A stretch of DNA of 64,000 nucleotides from Taxillus chinensis (Eukaryota > Streptophyta > Magnoliopsida > Santalales > Loranthaceae): positions 19,733,506 through 19,797,505 of the forward strand of contig CM042091.1 of NCBI GenBank assembly GCA_023512835.1, read 5' to 3'. A program made the position numbers and the translations under genes. Below are positions 1 to 13,109 of this stretch, piece after piece; the first letter of the stretch is position 1; each line of letters opens with the position of its first letter. Below the pieces are notes generated by a model, which saw only the letters and a list, made by a program, of their open reading frames with translations, searched no databases and was not told the origin of the DNA.

Positions 1-575
1 ATTCAACAAATCTTGAAATAGTGCAATACGACCGGATGGGTTAACCAAATCATAAAGAAATTCTTACAGCAGGCGGGTTGATGGATTCTTCAGGCCCCAT
101 TAATTTTTAATTGATTTATTCATTTATAGTTATGTCATAATAATATTCATGATTATTATTTATGAGAACATCTGAATATTTATTTGTAAGCGGATGGAAC
201 ATATATGTCTTATTGTAGCTGTGTTAAGATGATACATACGGGTTGAATTTCGGTATGTTCTCAGGCTGCATTATTATTATTATCGGATTCAAACAACGGT
301 ATTAATAATAATCATAGGATGTTCATTAAAAATCGGACTATATTTAGAGACATTAAATTATAGTTTTTATATATATAAAATATTAAGAGAAATAACATTT
401 AATGAGTTTAAATTTAAATAGATATATTGTAAAACAACTTATTGTTATATTACGTGGAGGTACATATAGTGTTGTATCTCATTCGGATGAGCACGGGTGT
501 ACATGTGGTGTGATATTTAATTTAATATAACGAGTTTAAGTGAGGTGAAATCACTTTGTGCCATGTATGTTTGAC

Positions 576-802
576 TGCTAAAGTGGTCCTTCTTGGTGAC
601 ACGTTGATTTTTCTCTCAGGGTTGATATGTTTTGAAAATTCATATTGTATTGTAGATGTTTGATCACCAAAGTGATTCGTTTACAGTGACACATGAATAT
701 TTCATATATTGTATATTGTGTTTGCTCACATAAGGTATTTATAACACATTGTATTATGCTTGTTTTCACTTTATAGTGATTCTTGTATAATGACACGTGT
801 AT
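576..802 (+). repeat. Three degenerate copies of a 25-nt motif
   Basis: A motif of the form AAAGTGRTYCTT plus 4-5 nt plus TGACACG occurs near 579, 669 and 774, spaced about 75-105 bp apart. The same trio recurs near 6580-6800 and 12590-12810 in copies B and C. It lies upstream of the protease region and has no obvious coding role; function unknown. Confidence 0.5.
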
Positions 803-1095
803 TGATTCTTTGGGTATTTGGGATGTGAAATATAATGATTTAGATAGCTTATTTGCCCAAAGGTAATGAGTTTATTGATTGTCATTATATATGTGTATTT
901 TAAATATCCCAAGGGAAGGTTTTTAATTTTCTTTACTTGCTCTGCCCAAAGGGGAGTTTGTAATGGAGATTATGAATTCTTCGATTAAATATTGTGATAC
1001 TTGAGCTCATTAAATAAACATGTACATTGATTTATTGCATTCACTTCTTTCCGATCTCTTTTGGTGTGAATAACACAATTTCCATTAATATGTTA

Positions 1096-3489
1096 TTTGT
1101 TTCTCCTGATTCTTGGTGGTTAGATAGTGGTGCTTCGTCCATATAAATATGACCATGTAAAGGTTCAATAAGTTAAGGGAACCAAATGAATGAGAGACAA
1201 ATCTAAAGGTGGGAAATAATCAAGATGCAATCGTAGAATCCATTAAAGTTGTTAGCTTTATTCTTAGAATATGGTTTTGAGCTTGTTTTAGACAATATTT
1301 TCTATGTACCCACTTTTAGGAGGACTTTGATTTCAATTTTCTATTTTGGACAAGTCTTGTTTTGAATGTTCTTTTCATGATAGAATAATGCAATTATTGT
1401 TGAATTCGAAAGTTATTGGTTCTGACATGTTATCTAATGGTCTTTATAAATGATCTTTGGTATCTCATTCTGGTGAATCATATGTGACTGAATCTTCAGT
1501 TTCTAAGAGAGTTTGATCTAAAGATAAATCTTTTACTCTTTGGTATAAACGTTTGGGCCATATTTTGAAAGATCGAGTATAATGACTAGTTAGAGAAGAT
1601 TTACTTCCTGATCTTGATTATGATGATGAGCATATTTGTGTTGATTGTGTGTGGGGAAAGCTTACCAAAACCCAAAAGAAAATTAATATTCGTAGTTTTG
1701 AGGCATTAGAGATTATTCAATACAATATAAGTGGTCCATATCAAGCTACTATGTGTCAAAATAAATATTTTGTTATTTTTTATTGATGACTTTTCTTGTT
1801 ATGGATATATTTACTAGATTAAAAAAAATTGATGTTTTTGAGAAGTTTAAAATATTCAAGTTAGAGGTAGAGAAACAATTAGATAAGGCCATGAAGATTG
1901 TGAGATCAGATAAAAGTGGTGAGTACTATGAGAAACATGGTGATTCATGACAATGGATGGGTCTCAATCTAAGGAGTGGATTTCAGTCATGAATGATGAA
2001 ATGTAATCTATGGCTTCTAATGATGTGTGGGAGCTTATGAAACTTCCTGAGGGTTAAAAGGCAATTAGATGCAATTTAGTGTTTAAAGCCAAGAAAAATA
2101 CTTATAGGAACATTGAATGTTCAAAGCGATTTCTTTACAAAAGGGGTATACTCATGAAGCGGTATTGATTATAGTGAGACTTATTCTGTTTCTTCCAAAG
2201 AGACCTTTAGAATTATTATGACTTTTATTGCTCATTATGATTTTGAGTTACATCAGATAGATGTTAAGACTGCTTTTCTAAACGGTTGTCTATCAGAGAA
2301 TGTTTATATGGTTTAACTAGAAGGTTTTATAATTGAAAAAATGTGAACACATGGTTTGTAAATTGAAGAAATCCATTTATGGATTAAAACAAGCTTCACG
2401 ACAGTGGTACTTAAAGTTTGATGAGGTAGTGACTTCTCTTGACTTCTTAAAGAATCAATTTGACCAGTGTGTCTATATGAAGGTAAGTGGGAGTAAAGTT
2501 ATCATTTTGGTACTTTATGTTGATGATATCCTACTGGCTAGTAATGATTTAGCACTATTGAATGATACTTAGGATATGCTATCACATTCTTTTGATATGA
2601 AAGACTTATAAGAAGCCAAATATGTCCTTGGCATAGAGATTCATAAAGATAGATCTCGTGGGTTGTTAGGCTTTTCTCAGAAAACTTATATCAATAAGGT
2701 ACTTTAGAGATTTTCTGTGCTAGATTGTAAGCCTGGTGAAGTACCAATTGTGAAAGGAGATAAATTTTATAAGCATCTATGCCCACAGAATGATATAGAA
2801 AGAAACTCTATGGCAAATGTTCCTTACAAGAATGCGGTTGGAAGTTTGATGTATGCTCAAGTTTGTACCGGACTGACATTACATACATTGTTAGTGTTCT
2901 TGGGAGATATCTATCTAATCCTGGTAGAGACCATTGGGTGTAGTTAAGAAGGTTATGACATACTTGCAACATACTAAGAATCACATGGTGGTTTATAAAA
3001 GGGTTGACAATTTAAAAGTTGTTGGTTTCACTTGATTCAGATTTTGCTAGTTGTTCGGATGATCTCAGGTCAACATCAGGACATATTTTCATGCTAGCTA
3101 GAGGAGTTATCTCATGAAAGAGTGTAAAACCAGGACTATTTTAGCATCTTTTATTATGCAAGGTTTGAGTTTGTGGCTTACTATGGTGTTGTGTCTCAGG
3201 CTATGTGGTTGAGGAATTTTATATCAGGCCTAAAGATTGTTAATTCTATTGAGAGACCTCTTGTGATTTATTGTGATAACAGTGTTGCATTGAACATATT
3301 TACAATATAATGATAATCAATAAATATCTCACAGTTCGAGAGTTTATGAAAAGGAGAGATGTCATTATTGAACATATATCTACTAACTCCATACTTGTCG
3401 ACCCACTAACTAAAGGACTCGGACCAATACGGTTCAAGAATCATGTTCTTGATATGGGTCTTTTAGAAAATTTTGATGTATTTTATTAG
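1096..3489 (+). pseudogene. Copia pol remnant, copy A (PR-IN-RT-RNase H)
   Basis: Domain order is that of Ty1/Copia. A protease signature WWLDSGAS lies near 1115. A GAG-pre-integrase motif LWYKRLGHI near 1539 and an integrase C-x2-C (CVDC) near 1640 follow. RT carries SIYGLKQASRQWY and YVDDILLAS (about 2516). RNase H shows FTDSDFASC, a YCDN motif and a D-P-L-T-K terminus ending at the TAG at 3487-3489. The family normally encodes one polyprotein; here many stops and frameshifts break it. Long open pieces remain only at 2333-2572 and 2717-2947. Most stops recur in copies B and C, so the parent was already dead. No zinc-knuckle gag precedes it. No functional protein is expected. Confidence 0.9.
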
Positions 3490-4122
3490 TGGGAGCTTGT
3501 TATTGTTCTTATGAACTTGTGACATTGTCGATTGTGTTTTTAAATTTGAACATCTCTTTTGAATGAGTTTTAAATGTATACTTCTATTTGATTTATTTAT
3601 ATATATTCTGTTGAGCTCTTGTCTTTGAAGTATACATGTGACAGATGAATATATCTTAAAATCTTGAGATTTGGTGTTTAATCTCAAGTATGGTTGTTTT
3701 ACCAATAAAGGTGTGTCTCAAATAAAAACACCGTAAATATGCATGCAATAAAGTTTGTGAGACATACAGGAGGCATATGTGCCTACTTGGTTTCTTGATA
3801 TATTATAAACTAAAGATACAGGAAATCTAAGGACCGACTATAAATAACATCATCAATAAAGTAACTTGAGATGTTTTTAGCTACACTACCATATGGACCC
3901 ATGACAACAAGATTGATAGGTAATTGTAACCATGGATGTCTTGTATTGCATATTGATACATTGATGGCTATGATTCGTTACTTATGGTTTTGTTGGTCCG
4001 GGTTTTATTCAGAGATGTTGTCTTTGTTACACAGCCTGAGAGTTTTATTCCTTATTATATGTATAGATATTTTGTTATAATAAAATATTTCAAGTTTTTA
4101 AGGTTTACAATTAACGTTGCCC

Positions 4123-4133
4123 AAGTGGGAGAA
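4123..4133 (+). other. Polypurine tract, Copia copy A
   Basis: AAGTGGGAGAA lies directly before the TGTTAG start of the LTR. It is the plus-strand primer site typical of plant Copia elements and recurs before the LTRs at 10118 and 16141. Confidence 0.8.
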
Positions 4134-4567
4134 TGTTAGAAGTTTTCTAAATTTGGGCTACCGTTAATTGTGATCTGTTGATTAAAACCGGGCTGTGATA
4201 ATTTGACAATGCAGTGTAGGCCCATATAAGGTTATATATTTGTTATTGGGCTACGCACATCTTGTTTATATTTTAATATGGTTTTACGGCTCAGTGTAGG
4301 CCTTATAAACTAATGAGGCCCGTTGATGGATAGGGCCCATTAGGTCATTGCGTGGCTAGGTCCCTCCCTCTGTTCTCTATATATAAATAAGTGGTGTAAC
4401 CCTAACTCATCCATCGAGTTGAGCCGTCAAGGAGAGAACAAGAGGGAGAAGACTAGTCGCACCCGTAGCGTTCATTCTTGATCTCTATGTAGTAAACAGG
4501 TAAGTATCATTATACTGTGATATTGATTAACATATATGATCTTGGGTGTTCATATTATTTATTTACA
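4134..4567 (+). mobile_element. Copia LTR 1 of 3 (434 bp)
   Basis: Starts TGTTAGAAG after the polypurine tract and ends ATTTACA just before the primer-binding site, giving TG...CA ends. A TATA box (TATAAATA, 4382-4389) lies about 250 bp in. An alternative, longer LTR starting at a second purine-rich site near 3490 cannot be excluded, because neighbouring units share LTRs; the clean right edge at 16578 fixes only the 3' end. Confidence 0.82.
4382..4389 (+). promoter_or_regulatory. TATA box in Copia LTR
   Basis: TATAAATA within a CTCTATATATAAATAAG context, preceded by a pyrimidine-rich stretch and followed by CCCTAACTCATCC. The position in the LTR fits the U3/R promoter. The same box is present in the other two LTRs near 10369 and 16390. 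Confidence 0.6.
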
Positions 4568-7098
4568 TATGGTATCAAAGCTAGAATATATGTTATCAAT
4601 ATCCATGATCGTGATGTGATCTTATCGTTAGTTTTTTCCGCCGCACGTTTCCATGATTTCGTGCTTTGATCTTGCCGATACCAGTTTAGTTTGACCAAAA
4701 AAATAAAAATAAAATCCTTTTATCTTCTTCTCTTCCCGTCTTGTCTTTCGCTCGTACGATTCCTGCTCCTCTCCCGTCTTGCTTCGAAAAACAGCTTTCG
4801 TCCACTATAGAAAACAGATCGTGGATGACAACTGAGATCACGACTGGATCGATCAAAACAGTGGCAACGCTTGCCAGCGGCGGCGCCAATGGAGTTGATC
4901 TTGACAGCAGTAGCAGCCATGGCTCAATTTGTATAGAGGCGGTGGCATCGATGGATCAACGGTGTTGTGTATGTTTGATGCTCGTTCTTGACGCCGACAA
5001 TTTCGTCTCCTCCGGCAGCTTCGTCCAAGCACGGCAAGGTTTCCGGTCGGGATGACTCTACCACAGGCTTCATCCATAATTCCCGGTACCTCTAGCGCAA
5101 GTGTGGCATGACGAATCCATGAAAACGATCGAGGTAACGCTGTGAACACATCAATCGGGAGAGTCTCGTCTTGGGGTCTCCTTCCAGCGCCATCACAAGC
5201 AATAACCCCAATAATCAAAGTGGCGCAGCGTGTGGGAGCTATACAGCTCTGAATCTTCAACGCAGATGCCTGATCGAGCTTGGCTGCAATTATTATAATA
5301 AATATTATAATTATTATAATAAATTAGCTAATCCTATATCAATTATTATATATATTTGTTATAGGGCACTATAATCTTAAAAGGCTACAGGATTCGGCAT
5401 TCTTGGTGTTCAACGCTGCAAATTATGCATTATTGTTATTTATTATTATTATTGTTATTCTTTATTATAATTGATATAAAATTTAAAAAAAAAAGGAAAA
5501 GAAAAGGTGTTGATGGTATTGGATTGGCGTGACGAGTCCGGAAACGACGATGGCGCTGTTCAATCGAAGACCCTTTTCTTGGGTGAAAGCCGCTTTGATT
5601 GTCTGCGCTAACATGGGTCGATGGTGCCGTGTGCAGTCAAGTTTGTACTTCATGTGTGGCGGCGCGACTCACTCTCATATCCATATATTGAATACAAGAC
5701 ATAATAATAATAATAATAGAAAACATATTGTTTTTATTTTATATATATATATATATATTGGTGGGGTCAAGGTTAAGAGAGGCAAGAGGGCCATGTCCTT
5801 GTCCAATTGACGTCTTGCAATGTGATTTTTTGCTTGGGGCGATGTGATTGAATTAAAAGGCATGATTGTATTATAAATTGAGTGAGTTGAATTAGAATAT
5901 ATTAAAGCATGAAAACATATTGTTTTCATTAGAAGGCACGTTTCCAAAGGGTAAGCATATGTGTCTTATACTAAACAGGAAAGTGTAAATTATTAGAATT
6001 GAATTCAACAAATCTTGAAATAGTGCAATACGACCGGATAGGTTAACCAAATCATAAAGAAATTCTTATAGCGGGTGGGTTGATGGATTCTTCAGGCCCC
6101 ATTAATTTTTAATTGATTTATTCATTTATAGTTATGTCATAATAATATTCATGATTATTATTTATGAGAACATCTGAATATTTATTTGCAAGCGGATGGA
6201 ACATATATGTCTTATTATAGTTGTGTTAAGATGATACATACGGGTTGAATTTCGGTATGTTCTTAGGTTGCATTATTATTATTATCGGAATTCAAACAAC
6301 GGTATTAATAATAATCATAGGATGTTCATTAAAAATCAGACTATATTTAGAGACATTAAATTATAGTTTTTATATATATAAAATATTAAGAGAAATAACA
6401 TTTAATGAGTTTAAATTTAAATAGATATATTGTAAAACAACTTATTGTTATATTACGTGGAGGTACATATAGTATTGTATCTCATTCGAATGAGCACGGG
6501 TGTACATGTGGTGTGATATTTAATTTAATATAACGAGTTTAAGTGAGGTGAGATCACATTGTGCCATGTATGTTTGACTACCAAAGTGGTCCTTCTTGGT
6601 GACACGTTGGTTTTTCTCTCAAGGTTAATATGTTTTGAAAATTCATATTGTATTGTAGATGTTTGATCACCAAAGTGATTCGTTTACGGTGACACATGAA
6701 TATTTCATATATTGTATATTGTGTTTGCTCACATAAGGTATTTATAACACATTGTATTATGCTTGTTTTCACTTTATAGTGATTCTTGTATAATGACACG
6801 TGTATTGATTGTTTGGGTATTTGGGATGTGAAATATAATGATTTAGATAGCTTATTTGCCCAAAGGTAATGAGTTTATTGATTTGTCATTATATATGTGT
6901 ATTTTAAATATCCCAAGGGAAGGTTTTTAATTTTCTTTACTTGCTCGCCCAAAGGGGAGTTTGTAATGGAGATTATGAATTCTTCGGTTAAATATTGTGA
7001 TACTTGAGCTCATTAAATAAACATGTACATTGATTTATTGCATTCACTTCTTTACGGTCTCTTTTGGTGTGAATAACACAATTTCCATTAATATGTTA
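4568..7098 (+). other. Copia leader without recognisable gag (copy B)
   Basis: Gag should lie here, but I see no CCHC zinc knuckle and no long frame. The first 700 bases are GC-rich and hold short overlapping open frames on both strands (4741-5055 plus, 4853-5260 minus). These also stay open in copy C and match no family I know. From 5280 it is very AT-rich, with TTA/ATA runs and a short (AT)n near 5739-5758. It may be a non-coding leader or a captured sequence that replaced gag. Confidence 0.55.
4570..4581 (+). other. Primer-binding site (initiator tRNA-Met type)
   Basis: TGGTATCAAAGC two bases after the LTR matches the usual plant Copia PBS TGGTATCAGAGC with one change. It starts the internal region of copy B. 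Confidence 0.85.
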
Positions 7099-9476
7099 TT
7101 TGTTTCTCCTGATTCTTGGTGGTTAGATAGTGGTGCTTGATCCATATAAATATGACCATGTAAAGGTTCAATAAGTTAAGGGAACCAAATGAATGAGAGA
7201 CAAATCTAAAGGTGGGAAATAATCAAGATGCAATCGTAGAATCCATTAAAGTTGTTAGCTTATTCTTAGAATATGGTTTTGAGCTTGTTTTAGACAATAT
7301 TTTCTATGTACCCACTTTTAGGAGGACTTTGATTTCAATTTTCTATTTTGGACAAGTCTTGTTTTGAATGTTCTTTTCATGATAGAATAATGCAATTATT
7401 GTTGAATTCGAAAGTTATTGGTTCGACATGTTATCTAATGGTCTTTATAAATGATCTTTGGTATCTCATTCGTGAATCATATATGACTGAATCTTCAGTT
7501 TCTAAGAGAGTTTGATCTAAAGATAAATCTTTTACTCTTTGGTATAAACGTTTGGGCCATATTTTGAAAGATCGGGTATAATGACTAGTTAGAGAAGATT
7601 TACTTCCTGATCTTGATTATGATGATGAGCATATTTGTGTTGATTGTGTGTGGGGAAAGCTTACCAAAACCCAAAAGAAAATTAATATTCGTAGTTTTGA
7701 GGCATTAGAGATTATTCAAATACAATTATAAGTGGTCCATATCAAGCTACTATGTGTCAAAATAAATATTTTGTTATTTTTTATTGATGACTTTTCTTGT
7801 TATGGATATATTTACTAGATTAAAAAAAATTGATGTTTTTGAGAAGTTTAAAATATTCAAGTTAGAGGTAGAGAAACAATTAGATAAGGCCATGAAGATT
7901 GTGAGATCAGATAAAAGTGGTGAGTACTATGAGAAACATGGTGATTCATGACAATGGATGGGTCTCAATCTAAGGAGTGGATTTCAGTCATGAATGATGA
8001 AATGTAATCTATGGCTTCTAATGATGTGTGGGAGCTTATGAAACTTCCTGAGGGTTAAAAGGCAATTAGATGCAATTTAGTGTTTAAAGCCAAGAAAAAT
8101 ACTTATAGGAACATTGAATGTTCGCCGATTCCTTACAAAAGGGGTATACTCATGAAGGTATTGATTATAGTGAGACTTATTCTGTTTCTTCCAAAGAGAC
8201 CTTTAGAATTATTATGACTTTTATTGCTCATTATGATTTTGAGTTACATCGAGATAGATGTTAAGATGCTTTCAAACGGTTGTCTATCGAGAATGTTTAT
8301 ATGGTTTAACTAGAAGGTTTTATAATTGAAAAAATGTGAACACATGGCTTGTAAATTGAAGAAATTCATTTATGGATTAAAACAAGCTTCACGACGGTGG
8401 TACTTAAAGTTTGATGAGGTAGTGACTTCTCTTGACTTCTTAAAGAATCAATTTGACCAGTGTCTATATGAAGGTAAGTGGGAGTAAAGTAATCATTTTG
8501 GTACTTTATGTTGATGATATCCTATCGGCTAGTAATGATTTAGCACTATTGAATGATACTTAGGATATGTTATCACATTCTTTTGATATGAAAGACTTAT
8601 AAGAAGCCAAATATGTCCTTGGCATATAGATTCATAAAGATAGATCTCGTGGGTTGTTAGGCTTTTCTCAAAAAACTTATATCAATAAGGTACTTTAGAG
8701 ATTTTCCGTGCTAGATTGTAAGCCTGGTGAAGTACCAATTGTGAAAGGAGATAAATTTTATAAGCATCTATGCCCGGAATGATATAGAAAGAAACTCTAT
8801 GGCAAATGTTCCTTACAAAGAATGCGGTTGGAAGTTTGATGTATGCTCAAGTTTGTACCGGGTACTGACATTACATACATTGTTAGTGTTCTTGGGAGAT
8901 ATCTATCTAATCCTGGTAGAGACCATTGGGTGTAGTTAAGAAGGTTATGACATACTTGCAACATACTAAGAATCACATGGTGGTTTATAAAAGGGTTAAC
9001 AATTTAAAAGTTGTTGGTTTCACTGATTCAGATTTTGCTAGTTGTTCAGATGATCTCAGGTCAACATCAGGACATATTTTCATGCTAGCTAGAGGAGTTA
9101 TCTCATGAAAGAGTGTAAAACAGACTATTTTAGCATCTTTTATTATGCAAGCTGAGTTTGTGGCTTGCTATGGTGTTGTGTTTCAGGCTATGTGGTTGAG
9201 GAATTTTATATTAGGCCTAAAGATTGTTAATTCTATTGAGAGACCTCTTGTGATTTATTGTGATAACAGTGTTGCATTGAACATATTTACAATATAATGA
9301 TAATCAATAAATATCTCACAGTTCGAGAGTTTATGAAAAAGGGAGATGTCATTATTGAACATATATCTACTGACTCCATGCTTGCTAACCCACTAACTAA
9401 AGGACTCCGACCAATACAGTTCAAGAATCATGTTCTTGATATGGGTCTTTTAGAAAATTTTGATGTATTTTATTAG
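7099..9476 (+). pseudogene. Copia pol remnant, copy B
   Basis: Same order as copy A. The protease signature is near 7111, the pre-integrase and integrase zinc region about 7540-7650, RT with YVDD near 8510, and RNase H from about 9015 to the TAG at 9474-9476. It shares most nonsense codons with copies A and C, such as the stops after the RT YVDD block and in the AKY region. Additional one- to three-base indels sit mainly at CAG/CTG sites. The longest open piece is only 60 codons (8926-9108, RNase H). Non-functional. Confidence 0.9.
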
Positions 9477-10117
9477 TGTGAGCTTGTTATTGTTCTTATG
9501 AACTTGTGACATTGTCAGTTATGTTTTTAAATTTGAACATCTGTTTGAATGAGTTTTAAATGTATACTTTATTTGATTTATTTATATATATTCTTATTGA
9601 GCTCTTGTCTTTGAAGTATACATGTGACAGATGAATATATCTTAAAATCTTGAGATTTGGTGTTTAATCTCAAGTATGGTTGTTTTACCAATAAAGGTGT
9701 CTCAAATAAAAACACCGTAAATATGCATGCAATAAAGTTTGTGAGACATACAGGAGGCATATGTGCCTACTTGGTTTCTTGATATATTATAAACTAAAGA
9801 TACGGGAAATCTAAGGACCGACTATAAATAACATCATCAATAAAGTAATTTGAGATGTTTTTAGCTACACTACCATATGGACCCATGACAACAAGATTGA
9901 TAGGTAATTGTAACCATGGATGTCTTGTATTGCATATTGATACATTGATGGCTATGATTCGTTACTTATGGTTTTGTTGGTCCAGGTTTTATTCGAGAGA
10001 TGTTGTCTTTGTTACACGGCTGAGAGTTTTATTCCTTATTATATGTATAGATATTTTGTTATAATAAAATATTTCAAGTTTTTAAGGTTTACAATTAACG
10101 TTGCCCAAGTGGGAGAA

Positions 10118-10553
10118 TGTTAGAAGTTTTCTAAATTTGGGCTACCGTTAATTGTGATCTCGTTGATTAAAACCGGGCTGTGATAATTTGACAATGCGGT
10201 GTAGGCCCATATAAGGTTATATATTTGTTATTGGGTTACGCACATCTTGTTTATATTTTAATATGGTTTTACGGCTCAGTGTAGGCTTTATAAACTAATG
10301 AGGCCCGTTGATGGATAGGGCCCATTAGGTCATTGCGTGGCTAGGTCCCTCCCTCCTGTTTCTATATATAAATAAGTGGTGTAACCCTAACTCATCCATC
10401 GAGTTGAGCCGTCAAGGAGAGAACAAGAGAGAGAAGACCGATCGCACCCATAGCGTTCATTCTTGATCTGGCTATGTAGTAAACAGTAAGTATCATTATA
10501 CCGTGATATTGATTAACATATATGATCTTGGGTGTTCATATTATTTATTTACA
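10118..10553 (+). mobile_element. Copia LTR 2 of 3 (436 bp)
   Basis: TG...CA ends, preceded by the same polypurine tract and followed after 2 nt by a PBS at 10556-10567. It acts at once as the 3' LTR of copy B and the 5' LTR of copy C. It differs from LTR 1 by a handful of bases, several at CAG/CTG positions. Confidence 0.85.
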
Positions 10554-10555
10554 TA

Positions 10556-10567
10556 TGGTATCAAAGC
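10556..10567 (+). other. Primer-binding site, copy C
   Basis: TGGTATCAAAGC, identical to the site at 4570; initiator tRNA-Met type. Confidence 0.85.
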
Positions 10568-13109
10568 TAGAATATATGTTATCAATATCCATGATCGTGA
10601 TGTGATCTTCCTGTTAGTTTTTTCCGCCGCACGTTTCCATGATTTCGTGCTTTGATCTTGCCGATACCAGTTTAGTTTGACCAAAAAAATAAAAATAAAA
10701 TCCTTTTATCTTCTTCTCTTCCCGTCTTGTCTTTCGCTCGTACGATTCCTGCTCCTCTCCCGTCTTGCTTCGAAAAACAGCTTTCGTCCACTATAGAAAA
10801 CAGATCGTGGATGACAACTGAGATCACGACTGGATCGATCAAAACAGTGGCAACGCTTGCCAGCGGCGGCGCCAATGGAGTTGATCTTGACAGCAGTAGC
10901 AGCGATGGCTCAATTTGTATAGAGGCGGTGGCATCGATGGATCAACGGTGTTGTGTATGTTTGATGCTCGTTTTTGACGCCGACAATTTCGTCTCCTCCG
11001 GCAGCTTCGTCCAAGCACGGCAAGGTTTCCGGTCGGGATGACTCTACCACAAGCTTCGTCCATAATTCCCGGTACCTCTAGCGCAAGTGTGGCATGACGA
11101 ATCCATGAAAACGATCGAGGTAACGCTGTGAACACATCAATCGGGAGAGTCTCGTCTTGGGGTCTCCTTCCAGCGCCATCACAAGCAATAACCCCAATAA
11201 TCAAAGTGGCGCAGCGTGTGGGAGCTGCACAGCTCTGAATCTTCAACGCAGATGCCTGATCGAGCTTGGCTGCAATTATTATAATATAATTACATTATAA
11301 TAAATATTATAATTATTATAATAAATTAGCTAATCCTATATCAATTATTATATATATTTGTTATAGGACACTATAATCTTAAAAGGCAACAGGATTCGGC
11401 ATTCTTGGTGTTCAATGATCCTGTAAATTATGCATTATTGTTATTTATTATTATTATTGTTATTCTTTATTATAATTGATATAAAATTTAAAAAAAAAAA
11501 AAAGGAAAAGAAAAGGTGTTGATGGTATTGGATTGGCGTGACGAGTCCGGAAACGACGGTGGCGCTTGTTCAATCGAAGACCCTTTTCTTGGGTGAAAGC
11601 CGCTTTGATTGTCTCATGCTAACATGGGTCGATGGTGCCGTGTGCGATCAAGTTTGTACTTCATATGTGGCGGCGGACTCACTCTCATATCCATATATTG
11701 AATACAAGACATAATAATAATAATAATAGAAAACATATTGTTTTTATTTTATATATATATATATATATTGGTGGGGTCAAGGTTAAGAGAGGCAAGAGGG
11801 GCATGTCCTTGTCCAATTGACGTCTTGCAATGTGATTTTTGCTTGGGGCGATGTGATTGAATTAAAAGGCATGATTGCATTATAAATTGAGTGAGTTGAA
11901 TTAGAATATATTAAAGCGTGAAAACATATTGTTTTCATTAAAAGGCACGTTTCCAAAGGGTAGGCATATGTGTCTTATACTAAACAGGAAAGTGTAAATT
12001 ATTAGAATTGAATTCAACAAATTTTGGAATAGTGCAATACGACCGGATAGGTTAACCAAATCATAAAGAAATTCTTATAGCAGGTGGGTTGATGGATTCT
12101 TCAGGCCCCATTAATTTTTAATTGATTTATTCATTTATAGTTATGTCATAATAATATTCATGATTATTATTTATGAGAACATCTGAATATTTATTTGCAA
12201 GCGGATGGAACATATATGTCTTATTATAGGCTGTGTTAAGATGATACATACGGGTAGAATTTCGGTATGTTCTCAGGCTACATTATTATTATTATTATTA
12301 TCAGAATTCACGGTATTAATAATAATCATAGGATGTTCATTAAAAATCAGACTATTTTTAGAGACATTAAATTATAGTTTATATATATATAAAATATTAA
12401 GAGAAATAACATTTAATGAGTTTAAATTTAAATAGATATATTGTAAAACAACTTATTGTTATATTACGTGGAGGTACATATAGTGTTGTATCTCATTCGG
12501 ATGAGCACGGGTGTACATGTGGTGTGATATTTAATTTAATATAACGAGTTTAAGTGAGGTGAGATCACATTGTGCCATGTATGTTTGACTGCCAAAGTGG
12601 TCCTTCTTGGTGACACGTTGGTTTTTCTCTCAAGGTTAATATGTTTTGAAAATTCATATTGTATCGTAGATGTTTGATCACCAAAGTGATTCGTTTACAG
12701 TGACACATGAATATTTCATATATTGTATATTGTGTTTGCTCACATAAGGTATTTATAACACATTGTATTATGCTTGTTTTCACTTTATAGTGATTCTTGT
12801 ATAATGACACGTGTATTGATTGGTGGGTATTTGGGATGTGAAATATAATGATTTAGATAGCTTATTTGCCCAAAGGTAATGAGTTTATTGACTGTCATTA
12901 TATATGTGTATTTTTAAATATCCCAAGGGAAGGTTTCTAATTTTCTTTGCTTGCTCTGCCCAAAGGGGAGTTTGTAATGGAGATTATGAATTCTTCAGTT
13001 AAATATTGTGATACTTGAGCTCATTAAATAAACATGTACATTGATTTATTGCATTCACTTCTTTACGGTCTCTTTTGGTGTGAATAACACAATTTCCATT
13101 AATATGTTA

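Larger units (their letters stand above)
1..4133 (+). mobile_element. Copia element internal region, copy A (5' part outside window)
   Basis: Partial internal region from an AT-rich leader to the polypurine tract just before the LTR at 4134. Bases 1-1090 show no open frame and no gag. Pol remnants fill about 1096-3489. Bases 3490-4133 are a 3' non-coding stretch ending in a purine tract (4123-4133). Compared with copies B and C it has small independent indels on top of shared stops. Confidence 0.9.
4568..10117 (+). mobile_element. Copia element internal region, copy B (complete length)
   Basis: Full-length internal region between LTR 1 and LTR 2. It comprises the PBS, a GC-rich leader (about 4600-5280), an AT-rich leader (5280-7080), pol remnants (7099-9476) and a 3' non-coding stretch to the polypurine tract. 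At about 5.5 kb it is longer than expected for the pol it holds, because about 2.5 kb of leader shows no gag. Confidence 0.9.

Noticed and set aside
3490..4567. A longer Copia LTR starting at a second purine-rich site near 3490
   Set aside because: The purine tract and TGTTAG start at 4134 fit better. Shared LTRs in the array prevent a formal test, so it is kept as an alternative only.
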